Position numbers and translations under genes: made by a program. The notes below the pieces were generated by a model. The model saw only the letters and a program-made list of their open reading frames with translations, was not told the origin of the DNA and made no database searches. Below are positions 34,526-46,800 of a DNA stretch of 64,000 bases, piece by piece; position 1 is the stretch's first letter; each line of letters starts with the position of its first letter. This DNA comes from Cunninghamia lanceolata (lineage: Eukaryota > Streptophyta > Pinopsida > Cupressales > Cupressaceae), in contig BSBN01000297.1 in assembly GCA_027924645.1 (NCBI GenBank), forward strand, positions 2,046,001 through 2,110,000, written 5' to 3'.

Positions 34526-35492
34526 TACTAATGTCCCTATAATTTTAATTCTAATTATGTCAGCTATAGTTTTAATTTTGTAGTTTTAGTTTATATATTT
34601 ATATAAATAATAACTTTATCCAATTAAAAATAAAGAAATATTAAATAGATTAAATACTTAGGATCACAAACATTATTTGCACTTACTTCCTTCTTATACA
34701 AGATCTTCTACAAATTAATTAATGAATTAGTGCCTAACAATTTTTAATAATTTTTAATATTCTATCAAATTAAAATAAGTACACAATGAAAAAAAAATTG
34801 AAAACAAAAATTTCACCTTCATTTAAACAGTTGGATGTTTTGATTCATTTTATACCATCCAAATCTACAAAATTTTTAGTACCTGCCTTTGGCAGTACTA
34901 TTGCAATGAGTTTTTTAATCTAGTGATTAATCTATCTATAGTAAACCAATCAAAACAAAGCATTATTTTTTATGTTGCACAAATTTTAATTTTTCCTAAG
35001 TTTACATGAGAAAATTTTAAGCCAATCTCTGTTGTGATTGGCTTAAAATTTGACCTCTTAAGGGCGGATTTTGTGGAAATACTATTTTGAGTGAAACAAA
35101 CACCTAAAATTGAGCAGAAAAATCCGTTGGAATCCAGGAGATGACAATACTAACAGATTATCTTGTTTAATTAAATTATGAGTGACTAAATTCTTGGCAG
35201 GAATTTGGTTATTAAACAAATAATTTTTTTAATGTTAAACAAATAATTTTTTTCTTGAAATCTACAAATATTATAACAAAAATTGTAATATTTATATTAA
35301 TATAATATTCATATTAATGTCATTATTTAATTTTGATCATTATATAGCTATTATATTCTTTTCTATATAAATATTAAAACTTAAAATATTGTAGTGATCT
35401 AAATATTAATATATTATATTGTGTAATTTTTTTTTTGTGGTAAGTTCTACCAGAGGGGGTAGATCCCTTTTATTTATATTAAAAACCAAAAG

Positions 35493-36272
35493 TTACATTG
35501 CTTCAAAGATGGAGTTTATCCCATCAGCTAGAGTATTGATTCATTCTTGTTGCTCAGTTGAGAACAAATCTCCATACAGACTTACAAAGTTAGCAAATGT
35601 TGTCATATCACAACTCTCCAGACCTTCTCTAAAGATCTTAAGAGCTTCCTAAGTTTTTTGTTTCTTCTTGATCGCCTCCACATCAAAGACACCGCAAATG
35701 AATCCTTTCTTTAGGTTGGGGTTCGTGTGCTGCCCTGCTATGATGACTTCGTCCCTGATCTCATCCTTGACCAAAAAGCCAGTGAACCTAGACGCCTTGG
35801 CAAAGGAATCGATGGCTTGAGCGATAGTCACATAGAATCGTTCGAGTAGGACACCATCATGGGTGTGGCTTCCCTGCGCCAAACCGATCCTGCTATCTCT
35901 TTGATGGCTCTTCTCAACCCCTCCTCCTCAGTCTTGAACAGACGGTGGATTTATTGATTCACCGTCTCCCCATGCAGTCGCAACAAACTCCAAAGTGCTT
36001 CTTTCCTGCCATTGCTGCTCTTCCCTTTACTCACTCTTCTTTAATATAGGAAACTTCGACTAGCTATCTGCCCTCTCAATTTTGGATACCAGGCTGGTGC
36101 TTGCAATGGTTGTGTACCGTTTAGTCAGCTCGATCTGAGCATTTCTATGTTGAAAAAGGTGAGCCTAAGCTATCTCTGGTTGTTCTGCTATACGTTCTTT
36201 CCTAAGGACTGTACATACAATCTCCTCTAGGATATCCTTCGGTAGGATTAAATCTTTCTAACCAACGATCAT
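35493..36272 (-). pseudogene. Unrecognised extra coding segment (ORF3) of the LINE
   Basis: Between the ORF2 stop (36306) and the poly-A lies about 780 bp that remains largely open on the minus strand, from an ATG at 36272 to a TAA at 35495-35493. It has several stops and probably two frameshifts. Readable blocks are LPKDILEEIVCTVLRKERIA, AHLFQHRNAQIELTKRYTTI, EALWSLLRLHGETVN, FKTEEEGLRRAIKEIAG, FAKASRFTGFLVKDEIRDEV and EALKIFREGLESCDMTTFAN. The composition is helical and charged, unlike 3' UTR sequence. The clearest uninterrupted part is 35882-35649 (77 codons). I do not recognise the family. It could be a third LINE protein, a C-terminal extension of ORF2 or a captured host exon. The other LINE in this window lacks it. 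Confidence 0.5.
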
Positions 36273-36354
36273 TTACATATCTCCAACTAAGTACTACTCC
36301 GAACCTTACTCTTTCTCCCCGTGGTCCTTTATGAGAATCTTACCCAGTTCCTCG

Positions 36355-38856
36355 TGTTGGTTTTTCTTCTGAATCAGCATTAGGGTTTGCCACTTCTAAT
36401 GCACAGGCAGATTCAGCCAACTGAATACAGGAGGTTGCGTGAGCTCCTCCCCTTCACTTCTGGTTCTGCCGCACCAAGGGGGGTGTCCCTATTTGATAAA
36501 AGTATAACCTTGACTAGCTCAATGACAGAAGGATTTAACTTGACAGCAACAGGCAGAATACTCTCATGTATGGACCAAGATTTGTGTAACAAATCACAAG
36601 GTTGGCAACATTCTTGGACATGATGTCTGGTTGGGTATGAGAGCATGAAGGGATCCTAATCCTACTCCTACAACTAACAGGTGGAAGGATGAAATGGTTT
36701 GATTTGATTTTTGGATGCAAAGCTGGACATGGTATATAACCTCAACACAGAGCTAGATTGGTGCCTATCCAGGGCTTGGAGTCGGTAGACATACACCTGT
36801 GAATGATTAGCATGAACAACTAAAACTGGATTTCAGGGGGATATACATGATATCTGCCTTACAGATATCTCCCAATACAAAGTGTTAAGCTGTCTATACT
36901 TATGACATCCCTATTGCAGTATACCCTTCCCAATATTCAATCTGAAAACAGTTTAATCTACCCCTTGAGTAGAAGTTAAAAGATTAAACATTCAACATAG
37001 GAATTCTATGTTCTAGAATCTCAGACATTCCTTGAATGCCTAGACTCAGAAGAAAGATACATGCAAAACTGGAGACAGAATCAGCATAACACATGCAAAC
37101 ATAGCATTATTCATATAAAATTAACCATGAAATCAGTGGATTTATGCACAAACGTACAACAGGAGATACATAAACTCGCAAGTTTTGCTGCACAGAGCAA
37201 CCAAAACCAGTTGTATCTTATTATAGAGCCAAAATGTCCAGTTTTCAACAACGTCAAAAATGGTAACACAGTCTGCCTATATTGGCTAGAAAGTGTACCC
37301 GCAGCAATTAATTACATGGTCAAAAATCAAAAATCTGCCAGATACAGACTCCACAAAGGAATGGCACTTAGAAGTTATTGCAGCAACAGACAAGAGAAGC
37401 CTTGAGCCCTGCGCCGCCATCTGGGAGTCTTCACTCAAAAATCGGGCGACATGATCATGTGTACCATTGCCCATACCTCTGCACCATTGCCATTAAAGGC
37501 CTCAACCACCCGCGGCCTACCTGGAAACCATCGTTGCGTTCAAACAGAAATTCTTGCCAAAATGCACTTTACTGAAGTTTCAAATGTGCAGGAAGAATAG
37601 TCCCACATTGGTGCCGCGGAGACTCCTTCAATACCTTAAAAACATGGTCGCGAGCATAATAGGTGTCGAGTGCCTTTTGCCGCGCTCAACGCATAAGCCT
37701 TCTCCAAAAGCCCATCACCAAAACCCAAGCCATCGGCACACCCCAAAATTCTCCTTTCGATCTCAACGGTCTTGCCAACCGCTACCTTCGCTTCCCCATC
37801 GGCCAGAGATGCATCATCGGGCTAACCATCTAAACCTTCACCGATCTCATCAGTTACACCGATGAAGCCACCGCAATCCCCTGTCGGCCAGACCAATATC
37901 GTCGGCCAAGCAAAAGATCCCTCTGCCGATAGACCACACTCTCACTGATGCACCAACGAATTATACTCTACTCCTTCATCGGCGAGACCTCCCATTGTCG
38001 GCCCACCACAATCCATCCTCGCCAACAACACAAGTCACGCTGAAGACCATACACAACACTTCCCTTCATCGGCCAGAGATTAGTCTATCGGCCAACCATT
38101 TCACCATTCACCCGACAATACAACCCATGCCGATAGACCCTGGCTCTTCCCCTTCCGTCGGTGTAACACACACCATCGGAGCATCCAAAAAGCTTCCTGT
38201 CGATCTCAAAGGTCACGCCAATGACATCTTTCCCAGCCACACACTACTCCTCCATCGACCAAACTCCTTCAATCGGCGGCCCAAAAATTTGCTTCGCCGA
38301 TAGCCAAACACACGCCGATGGACATCCATCGGCCAGACCAAAACAATTGGAGTACTCAAGAAATCTTTCGCCGATGAAGCCAATCACTTTGATAAGACCA
38401 AAAACATAAAGCCTTGAACCGTTGAACCCCGAACCAAAAGGGTTCAACACGAGGGTTCAACGCGATGGTTCAAACATCAAAAATAATACTCCATAGGCAA
38501 CAAAGCTTCGAACCATTGAACCTTGAACCAAAACAAAAAGGTTCAAGCGGGAGGTTCAACGATGCAATATTTGCGCAAGGCAAATGCATAATGCGACCCG
38601 TTAGAACAAAATTGAACCCTGAACCGCTGAACCACTGAACTTAGAGAAAAAAGGGTTCAAGTTCAAACCGAAATGTGGAAGACACAAAAATGAACCCATG
38701 CCGATGGAGAAAAGACGAAGACTCCTCCTCAAGAAATGAGATGCAGATGCTGAAAAACACTGAAGGGGTGCTACAACTTAGAACCTTTTGGATATTTTGG
38801 GATGGTGCCTGCGTGAAAATTGCTAAATTAATTGACAGTGAATTCAGGCACCAATA
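36355..38856 (-). repeat. 3' LTR (element on minus strand)
   Basis: 2502 bp, near-identical to 41321-43819. It contains dense CATCGGCC/GGCCGATG motifs (about 37725-38340) and a field of TTGAACC and GGTTCAA heptamers (about 38410-38660). On the minus strand both fall in the first part (U3). Short open frames inside are not conserved coding sequence. Confidence 0.93.
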
Positions 38857-38993
38857 GTGGCTCTGATTGGGGACGTGCAGGTGCAAGACTGCAGCGAGAA
38901 CCCCAGATCTCTGGGATGCAGACCAGTGCCTTATCCATTGGGCATAGAGTCATGAAGTTACCATGATCTGCATCACCAATCAAACTTGATGGC

Positions 38994-39830
38994 CTAAGGC
39001 CACCAAGAAAAGGAAAACCAATATTTCCCCTTGTCAAACACCTTGTTCTCATCTGCATACACTGGGTCAAGCCTAAGAGTGCTACCATGATCTGACCATA
39101 AGCTACCTTGGTCATTTGCATGTTCAACCTTCTGATTCAGTTTGTCATTGTCACCCTTATGCAAACAACCCTCAGCATCAGGCAACAAATGGATGTAGAA
39201 TGTATCAAGCAATGCATACTCAAATGGCATAGAACACAGGTTATCATTTGTATCAGCATTATGCATTGCAAAATGATCTCCTAGCTGGATTGAAAATTGA
39301 AAGCACTCGAAGTCCACCACACAACTAGGAAAAACAGAGCCCTCTTTATACGCTGGCCTCTCAAAAGAAAAGCTTTCAAATTCACAATTGTGCACATCAT
39401 ACACACAACCAATAGCAGCACCAAATTGGAAAAGATCAGGCTCTGGAATCTTTTTACAATCTGGCACATCTTTACAATCACTTACCTGATGTATGTTGTT
39501 TCCTCTTTCATCAGGATGAGAAACAGAATCCAAGTCAAAAACAATGTCTAGATCCTCACCATACTCAGACAGATCCTCATCATCACATGTGTCATAAATG
39601 GGTGACCCAGGCGCATCAGTTTCATCGTAGTATGCCATTGGTTCATGGGCAGCAGAGCACGCATTTTCATCACCAATGGATTCACTCTGTGGAGGAGTAT
39701 CAGCCTGTGTATCATAAGCAAAACAACCATCGAATGAAAAACAATCATGCTCTGCACTAGCACTTATTTCAATTTCTGACTGCTCTTCATGATCTCCATG
39801 TGTTTGAAAGGTAGGCAATGGGTCACACAT
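38994..39830 (-). CDS. Acidic protein of unknown function downstream of gag
   Basis: An open 278-aa frame. It is rich in Asp, Glu, Cys and aromatic residues (YGEDLDIVFDLDSVSHPDE, FGAAIGCVYDVHNCEFESFS, YADENKVFDKGKYW). No protease DTG, RT or integrase motif is visible. The frame continues upstream of its ATG through one TAG (about 39847-39845) to the frameshift at the gag end, so it was probably the C-terminal half of one long gag-plus-extension protein of about 640 aa. Function unknown. The last residues lie about 140 bp from the 3' LTR. Confidence 0.6.
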   Translation of the reverse strand: MCDPLPTFQTHGDHEEQSEIEISASAEHDCFSFDGCFAYDTQADTPPQSESIGDENACSAAHEPMAYYDETDAPGSPIYDTCDDEDLSEYGEDLDIVFDLDSVSHPDERGNNIHQVSDCKDVPDCKKIPEPDLFQFGAAIGCVYDVHNCEFESFSFERPAYKEGSVFPSCVVDFECFQFSIQLGDHFAMHNADTNDNLCSMPFEYALLDTFYIHLLPDAEGCLHKGDNDKLNQKVEHANDQGSLWSDHGSTLRLDPVYADENKVFDKGKYWFSFSWWP

Positions 39831-40114
39831 GGGACTGTTTTTCTAGTTGCTTATACCTTCTCTGTCTTGAGTACAATACTCACAATTGTCTCCACAGGTC
39901 CATTCCAAAAGTTGCTCATTACTGTCCACAACCTCGTTGTGGTTTTCATGGCCAGCTGCCTCATCATTGCAATGGGAGTCTTCATTAGTTCCTTCATTGG
40001 CATCCTCAACTGGTGAACAATCCAGTTGAGCTGTATTGTTAGCATTATGTTTAGATACAACAGTCTCAACCTCTATGCTTTCATTTTCATTTTTATCTGT
40101 ACATGATGCTTTAA

Positions 40115-40927
40115 TTATTTGGCCATTTGCAGCTTCACAACTATTTTCACACCAAAGCCTGTGGACAGGGGTTTCAACAAGTGCTCATTTCTGATTTTTT
40201 CTATATTTTCTACGAACTTGTATGCCATCTGCATACTTGTCACCTTGAAATCCCTTAGTAATGCACTAGAGCCCTCCTCAAAAGCCTCAAAGAATATGCC
40301 TACACAGGCTGAAATATCAGGTCTGAAGACTTCTGGTATATGTGAAAAGGCTACTGCAAACCTATGACTGAAATCAACACATGGCTCTTCATCTTGTTTT
40401 CTGATTCTCATCAATTCTGCAACAAGATCAGCCGGTTCTTTTGCAAATTCTTCCTTGAAACAGTCAGCAAGCTCATCCCAACAGGCAAATGATCCTTTTG
40501 AAAAGCTCAAATACCAGTCTTTTGCTTTTGCATCAAAGGACCTAACAAAAAACCTCATCCACATATCCTCATCTCTGAATGAATGCTTTCCCATGAACTC
40601 ATGAAAATTTTGGATATGTGCATTCCCATCACATACACTGTGACCACTAAATCTAGGCATCTGACAGTATATCCTAGCAGGCATAGTTTCTACTTTATAG
40701 TCAACCCATGACAAATCTAATTGGTCATACAAAGGATCAAAAGGGGTGGCAGGAGGTTTAGCTTTCTGATTGGCAGACACACTAGGGTTATTGTTTTTTA
40801 ACTGGGCTTGCTCAACCTCTAAGAATATCAACCTATTTCTTATCTCTTCTATTCTTTTATCCAACATTTCACCGCTGAGTATGGGATAAGTCATACTTGG
40901 ATTCATAAAAATCTTACTCTTAGACAT
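40115..40927 (-). CDS. Gag-like protein of the non-autonomous LTR element
   Basis: 270 aa from the ATG at 40927. Residues about 15-45 form a predicted coiled coil (EIRNRLIFLEVEQAQLKNN). From about 90 to 240 it matches the plant retrotransposon gag domain: MPRFSGHSVCDGNAHIQNF, then WMRFFVRSFDAKAKDWYLSF, CWDELADCFKEEF, and a helical segment ending in ALLRDFKV. No zinc knuckle follows. Near 40150 a frameshift leads to an early stop at 40115; in the neighbouring frame coding continues as a polar, acidic stretch into the next ORF. Gag forms the virus-like particle in the cytoplasm. This protein may still be made, lacking only its acidic tail. Confidence 0.85.
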   Translation of the reverse strand: MSKSKIFMNPSMTYPILSGEMLDKRIEEIRNRLIFLEVEQAQLKNNNPSVSANQKAKPPATPFDPLYDQLDLSWVDYKVETMPARIYCQMPRFSGHSVCDGNAHIQNFHEFMGKHSFRDEDMWMRFFVRSFDAKAKDWYLSFSKGSFACWDELADCFKEEFAKEPADLVAELMRIRKQDEEPCVDFSHRFAVAFSHIPEVFRPDISACVGIFFEAFEEGSSALLRDFKVTSMQMAYKFVENIEKIRNEHLLKPLSTGFGVKIVVKLQMAK

Positions 40928-41298
40928 CCTTTGTCTGCCTAAGACCTAAAGTTTCCCCTGACATCTAACTTATGCAGTAAAACAACAAATATAAAGGGGA
41001 AGGAACAAGGTACCTTTTCTCATACAGATGCTGAAGTCTGAACAACACATTTTTGTCACAACACACATCAACTTTTCATGTGCATTTAGATCTTTTGTAG
41101 AGTCGCCACCTCTCTAGAGACGACAAAATTTACAGCAGCTGAAAGCTCAACATATATTTTTCTGAGTTCATACCACCAGCAGAGCATCATCATTCACATG
41201 AAAGACTCCCCAGCAGAGTCACCATTTTTGTTGGTGACTCGGATGGGCACACAGATATTTCACCAAGGAGGACAAAAATAACAATTTTCAAATCACCA

Positions 41299-41316
41299 TC
41301 CCCAGCGGAGTTGCCA
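41299..41316 (-). other. Primer binding site
   Basis: Four bases inside the 5' LTR the minus strand reads TGGCAACTCCGCTGGGGA. This begins with TGG as expected for pairing to the CCA 3' end of a tRNA. The tRNA species is not assigned. A near copy lies at 41224-41207. Confidence 0.7.
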
Positions 41317-41320
41317 TTTT

Positions 41321-43819
41321 TGTTGGTTTTTCTTCTGAATCAGCATTAGGGTTTGCCACTTCTAATGCACAGGCAAATTCAGCCAACTGAATACAGGAGG
41401 TTGCGTGAGCTCCTCCCCTTCACTTCTAGTTCTGCCGCACCAAGGGGGGTGTCCCTATTTGATAAAAGTATAACCTTGACTAGCTCAATGACAGAAGGAT
41501 TTAACTTGACAGCAATAGGCAGAATACTCTCATGTATGGACCAAGATTTGTGTAACAAATCACAAGGTTGGCAACATTCTTGGACATGATGTCTGGTTGG
41601 GTATGAGAGCATGTAGGGATCCTAATCCTACTCCTACAACTAACAGGTGGAAGGATGAAATGGTTTGATTTGATTTTTGGATGCGAAGTTGGACATGGTA
41701 TATAACCTCAACACAGAGCTAGATTGGTGCCTATCCAGGGCTTGGAGTCGGTAGACATACACCTGTGAATGATCAGCATGAACAACTAAAACTGGATTTC
41801 AGGGGGATATACATGATATCTGTCTTACAGATATCTCCCAATACAGAGTGTTAAGCTATCTATACTTATGGCATCCCTATTGCAGTATACCCTTCCCAAT
41901 ATTCAATCTGAAAATAGTTTAATCTACCCCTTGAGCAGAAGTTAAAAGATTAAACATTCAACACAGGAATTCTATGTTCTAGAATCTCAGACATTCCTTG
42001 AATGCTTGGACTCAGAAGAAAGATACATGCAAAATTGGAGACAGAATCAGCATAACACATGCAAACATAGCATTATTCATATAAAATTGACCATGAAATC
42101 AGTGGATTCATGCACAAATGTACAACAGGGGATACATAAACTCGCAAGTTTTACTGCACAGAGCAACCAAAACCAATTGTATCTTATTATAGAGCCAAAA
42201 TGTCCAGTTTTCAACAACGTCAAAAATGGTAACACAGTCTGCCTATATTGGCCAGAAAGTGTACCCGCAGCAATTAATTACATGGTCAAAAATAAAAAAT
42301 CTGCCAGATACAGACTCCACAAAGGAATGGCACTCAGAAGTTATTGCAGCAACAGACAAGAGAAGCCTCGAGCCCTGCGCCGCCATCTGGGAGTCTTCAC
42401 TCAAAAATCGGGCGACATGATCATGTGTACCATTGCCCATACCTCTGCACCGTCGCCATTAAAGGCCTCAACCACCCGCGGCCTACCTGGAAACCGTCAC
42501 TGCGTTCAAACAGAAGTTCCCGCCAAAATACACTTTACTGAAGTTTCAAATGTGCAGGAAGAATAGTCCCACATTGGTGCCGCGGAGACTCCTTCAATAC
42601 CTTAAAAACATGGTCGCGAGCATAATAGGTGTCGAGCGCCTTTTGCCGCGCTCGATGCATAAGCCTTCTCCAAAAGCCCATCACCAAAACCCAAGCCATC
42701 GGCACACCCCAGAATTCTCCTTCCGATCTCAACAGTCTCACCGACCGCTACCTTTGCTTCCCCATCGGCCAGAGATGCATCATCGGGCCAACCATCCAAA
42801 CCTTCGCCGATCTCATCAGTTACACCGATGAAGCCACCGCAATCCCCTGTCGGCCAGACCAATACCGTCGGCCAAACAAAAGATCCCTTTGCCGATAGAC
42901 CACACTCTCACCGATGCACCAACGAATTATACTCTGCTCCATCGGCGAGACCTCCCACTGTCGGCCCACCACAATCCATCCTCGCCGACAACACAAGTCA
43001 CGCCAAAGACCATACACAACACTTCCCTTCATTGGCCAGAGATTAGTCTATCGGCCAACCATTTCACCGTTCACCTGACAATACAACCCATGCCGATAGA
43101 CCCTGGCTCTTCCCCTTCCGTCGGTGTAACACACACCATCGGAGCATCCAAAAAGCTTCCTGCTGATCTCAAAGGTCACGCCGACAACATCTTCGCCAGC
43201 CACACACTGCTCCTCCATCGGCCAAACTCCTTACATCGACGGCCCAAAAATTTGCTTCGCCGATAGCCAAACACACGCCGATGGACATCCATCGGCCAGA
43301 CCAAAATAATCGGAGCACTCAAGAAATCTTTTGCCGATGAAGCCAATCACTCTGATAAGACCAAAAACATAAAGCCTTGAACCGTTGAACCCTGAACCAA
43401 AAGGGTTCAACACGAGGGTTCAACGCGATGGTTCAAACATCAAAAATAATATTCCATAGGCAACAAAGCTTCGAACCATTGAACCTTGAACCAAAACAAA
43501 AAGGTTCAAGCGGGAGGTTCAACGATGCAATATTTGCGCAAGGCAAATGCATAATGCGACCCGTTAGAACAAAATTGAACCCTGAACCGCTGAACCACTG
43601 AACTTAGAGAAAAAAGGGTTCAAGTTCAAACCGAAATGTCGAAGACACAAAAATGAACCTATGCCGATAGAGAAAAGATGAAGACCCCTCCTCAAGAAAT
43701 GAGATGCAGATGCTAAAAAACACTGAAGGGGTGCCAAAACTTAGAACCTTTTGGATATTTTGGGATGGTGCCTGCATGAAAATTGCTAAATTAACTGACA
43801 GTGAATTTAGGCACCAACA
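41321..43819 (-). repeat. 5' LTR (element on minus strand)
   Basis: 2499 bp, with intact TGTTGGT and ACCAACA ends. It carries the same motif fields as the 3' LTR at about 42690-43300 and 43375-43630. The element's promoter should lie here, but I cannot point to a single TATA box with confidence. Confidence 0.93.
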
Positions 43820-46800
43820 CCTCGAAACACTACTCCTCGAAAAAACTTCCCTCCCCCGAGGCTAACTCAACTCCCCAATTTGCTAAGAGATTAGCCACTT
43901 CGTTGGCCTCTCTGTATACATGCGATAACATCCAGTTTTCCATCTTATCAAGACTTTCCCAAATGAGCTTAGCCCAACGCCTAAGTCTCTAGTTATGAAC
44001 TATCCTGTTGCTTGCAATATTGATGCTAATTAAAGAATCCCCTTCTATGTCTACATCCTTTATACCTTTGTCGATGCAAAACCACAAACCCCTGGCCAAG
44101 TCTTCCAATTCTGCCTCGTTGTTAGAAGCTACTCCCAAGTTCCTGGCCAATGCCCAAATCATCTTTCCTTCCTCATTTCTGATTGCACAGCCAGCCCTAG
44201 CTGGACCGGGGTTGCCTTTGGCCGCCCCATCAAAGTTTAGTTTTAACCTTCGTATTGCCGGCCTTGACTATTTGGCCTCTGATCTTTTAGAACCAATGTT
44301 CGTGGCTATTCCTAAAGGATGCTTGAGTTCTTTCCACCTCTACTGCATTCTGTCATCCCACTTTGTGAATTTGCCATTATTTTTTCTTTGTTGATGGGCA
44401 TTCACTACTTCACAAATCCTTTCTCTTATTCTCTTTTTTATGTCAGTCACCGTAGAGCTTTGTTCACTGAAAATCCTTCAGTTCCTTTCCTTCCAGATTT
44501 GCCATACTACTGTTGAGGGAGCCGCCACCCAAATATCACCCCAAGTATCCAATACGCCTCCCTTCGGCTAGCTTAACAAGAAATTCAATATATCTTCTTG
44601 TTTGGCCGAACTCCAGCCACGTTCCTCCGAAATCCAATCCCAACACTTCAAAGCGAAGCTACAATTGAGAAGGAGATGGTTAGCCGATTCTTCATTCTTC
44701 AAGGACATTGGGTACATGTTGGGCCCCTCAAACCCTATGGACCACAATTTATCCCCTGTAAGAATTCTTTTGTGCAAAGTTGTCCACATAAAGGCCCCAA
44801 CTTTTGGGAGGAGATTCTTATTCCAACATAACTCTGCTGGCTAGTCGTTTCTTCCAGGGTTGAGGGCCTGTACTGCATAACCCAATTTGACTGAGTACTC
44901 CCCTGACTTTGCAGTACACCATATAATCTCATCTTGTTTGTTGGATAACATTATTCTTATATTTTGTAAAATCTCTTTAACCACGTCCTTCATTTCCTTT
45001 GGCACAAGAGCAACTTCCAATGAAATCCATTTAAAGGCCACTCTCGTGCTAGAAATGTCTCTCAAGACATAATCTGCTACTAATACTCCCATTTCCTATT
45101 CCACATTTTTTATCCAATTTGGGAATCTTAGGAGGCTATCAATGGAGGCTTCCCCATTCCATGAGTCCGTCTAGAATCTGGCACTTCTCCCATCCCCTTT
45201 TTTCCATGTGAGATGATTTGTTATAATTTGCCTACTTTCCCATATGAATCTCTAGACAACAGAGCCACCTTGTGAGTTCGTGACAATTAGGATTCTGCTC
45301 GAATCCAAGGTATCTAAATACTTCCTTTGTGCGATTCTACACTACAGCTTTTCTGGGCTTCTATACATTTTCCAAGAAAGCTTAGCGCCAAGCGCCAAGT
45401 TCTGAGCTGATAACCGTCGAAGCCCGACACCCCCTTCCAATTTCGGGACACATGTTGTCTCCCAGTTCAACAATGGAATCCTTTTGTGGTCCTTTGCTCC
45501 CTCCCATAGGAATTTCTTCATGTAGCTTTCCAAGTCTGTTGTGGCTTTAATTGTTAGCTTGAAGCATGACATTGCGTAGATTGGAACTGCAAACAACATC
45601 GACTTTATCATCAGGAAGTTCTTCCTACCAACATTAGCCATTTGTTTTTCCAGGCACTAGCCTTCATTTTGCATTTGCTTAGCAACTCTTCCCACAACAT
45701 TGTTCTGTTGGCTCCTGTGAATAATGGAATTCTGAGATGTATTACTAGGAGTTGACCTATAGAGAAACCCAAAATTTTGGCTATTTTCTTATGTTGGACT
45801 TTCTTGGTGTTAAAGAATATGATCTTTGATTTCTCCTTGTTTAGGACCTGTCCCAACGCCTTTGAGTATTTTTCTAATGCTTCCTTGACCACCTTCGCTT
45901 CCCCTACTGAAGCTTCCCCCAGAAGCATGGTGTTGTCTGCAAATTGGATGTGGGTGAGAGGATCTATCCCTTCCACCAACCTAATTCCATGCCACAATCC
46001 AGCCTCCCTTACCTTCTTAATGTGATGACCCATTACTTTGGCCATGATAACGAATAAGAATGGGGACAAGGGGTCACCTTGCCTCAGCCCGTTCATTGCT
46101 TCGAAAAAGTCACACATTGATCCATTTACAAGCACTGAGAACCTTGGGGTAGAAATACATTCATACATAATATCTATCTAGTTATTACTAAACCCAAATC
46201 TTTTCAGTACTTTTATCAAGAAATCGCATTTGACTCTGTCGTATGCCTTACTCACGTCCAGTTTGATTAGCATACCTTTGATTTTTTCGCTTGATATTGT
46301 ATGGATTGCTTATGAAGATAAGATAATGTTGTCTATAATTTCTCTTCCCAGAGTGAATCCACTTTGTTCTAATGAGATGACTTTGTCCAAGACTCCTTTC
46401 AGCCTATTTGCCAATACTTTAGCCACAATTTTATAGATGGAGTTGCACATCAAGATGAGTCTAAAAACTGCAAACGTGTTGTAATTAGGCTTCTTTGGTA
46501 TAAGTGCTATCACCGTATTGTTAAGGTTCTTTACAATTTTTTTGTTGATCCTTATATCCTGTGCTAGCTTTAGGATGTCTTTGCCTATTAAGCTCCAGCA
46601 ATTTTGGAAGAATCTTATTGGAAAGCCGTTCGGACCTGGGGATTTGCCTAGATTTAATTGAAGGGTGGCTAATTTGATTTCATCCTCTGTGAATTGTCTG
46701 GAAAGCATGTCATTGTCTTCTGAATCAATGCACTCTAGAATGCATTCTAGGATCTCATTTTCCTCTTCATTCAATACTCTGGCTACCTCTCCCAATAAGT

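Larger units (their letters stand above)
33537..35411. other. AT-rich intergenic DNA with small repeats
   Basis: No gene. Contains a small stem (GAGGGAGCCACA / TGTGGCTCCCTC, about 33695-33770), the dispersed repeat at 33982-34088, a tandem duplication at 34111-34525, and at 35088-35190 a segment related to 50116-50222 (shared GAGTGAAACAAACACCTAAA). Confidence 0.5.
36355..43819 (-). mobile_element. Non-autonomous gag-only LTR retrotransposon nested in the LINE
   Basis: Two 2.5-kb direct repeats (36355-38856 and 41321-43819) enclose a 2464-bp interior. The element is flanked by CCTCG on both sides (36350-36354 and 43820-43824). LTR ends on the minus strand are TGTTGGT...ACCAACA; the 3' LTR has TA in place of the first TG. 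The interior codes only a gag-like protein and an acidic downstream frame. No protease, RT, RNase H or integrase is present, and there is no room for them. This fits TR-GAG-type elements that depend on another element's enzymes. By eye the LTRs differ at 7 sites in the first 485 bp, so insertion is fairly recent. Confidence 0.92.

Noticed and set aside
42006..42566. 186-codon plus-strand frame in the LTR
   Set aside because: The near-identical sister LTR breaks this frame, and it is antisense to the element.
44008..44394. 128-codon plus-strand frame
   Set aside because: Antisense shadow of the LINE RNase H domain (FDGAAKGNPGPA on the minus strand).
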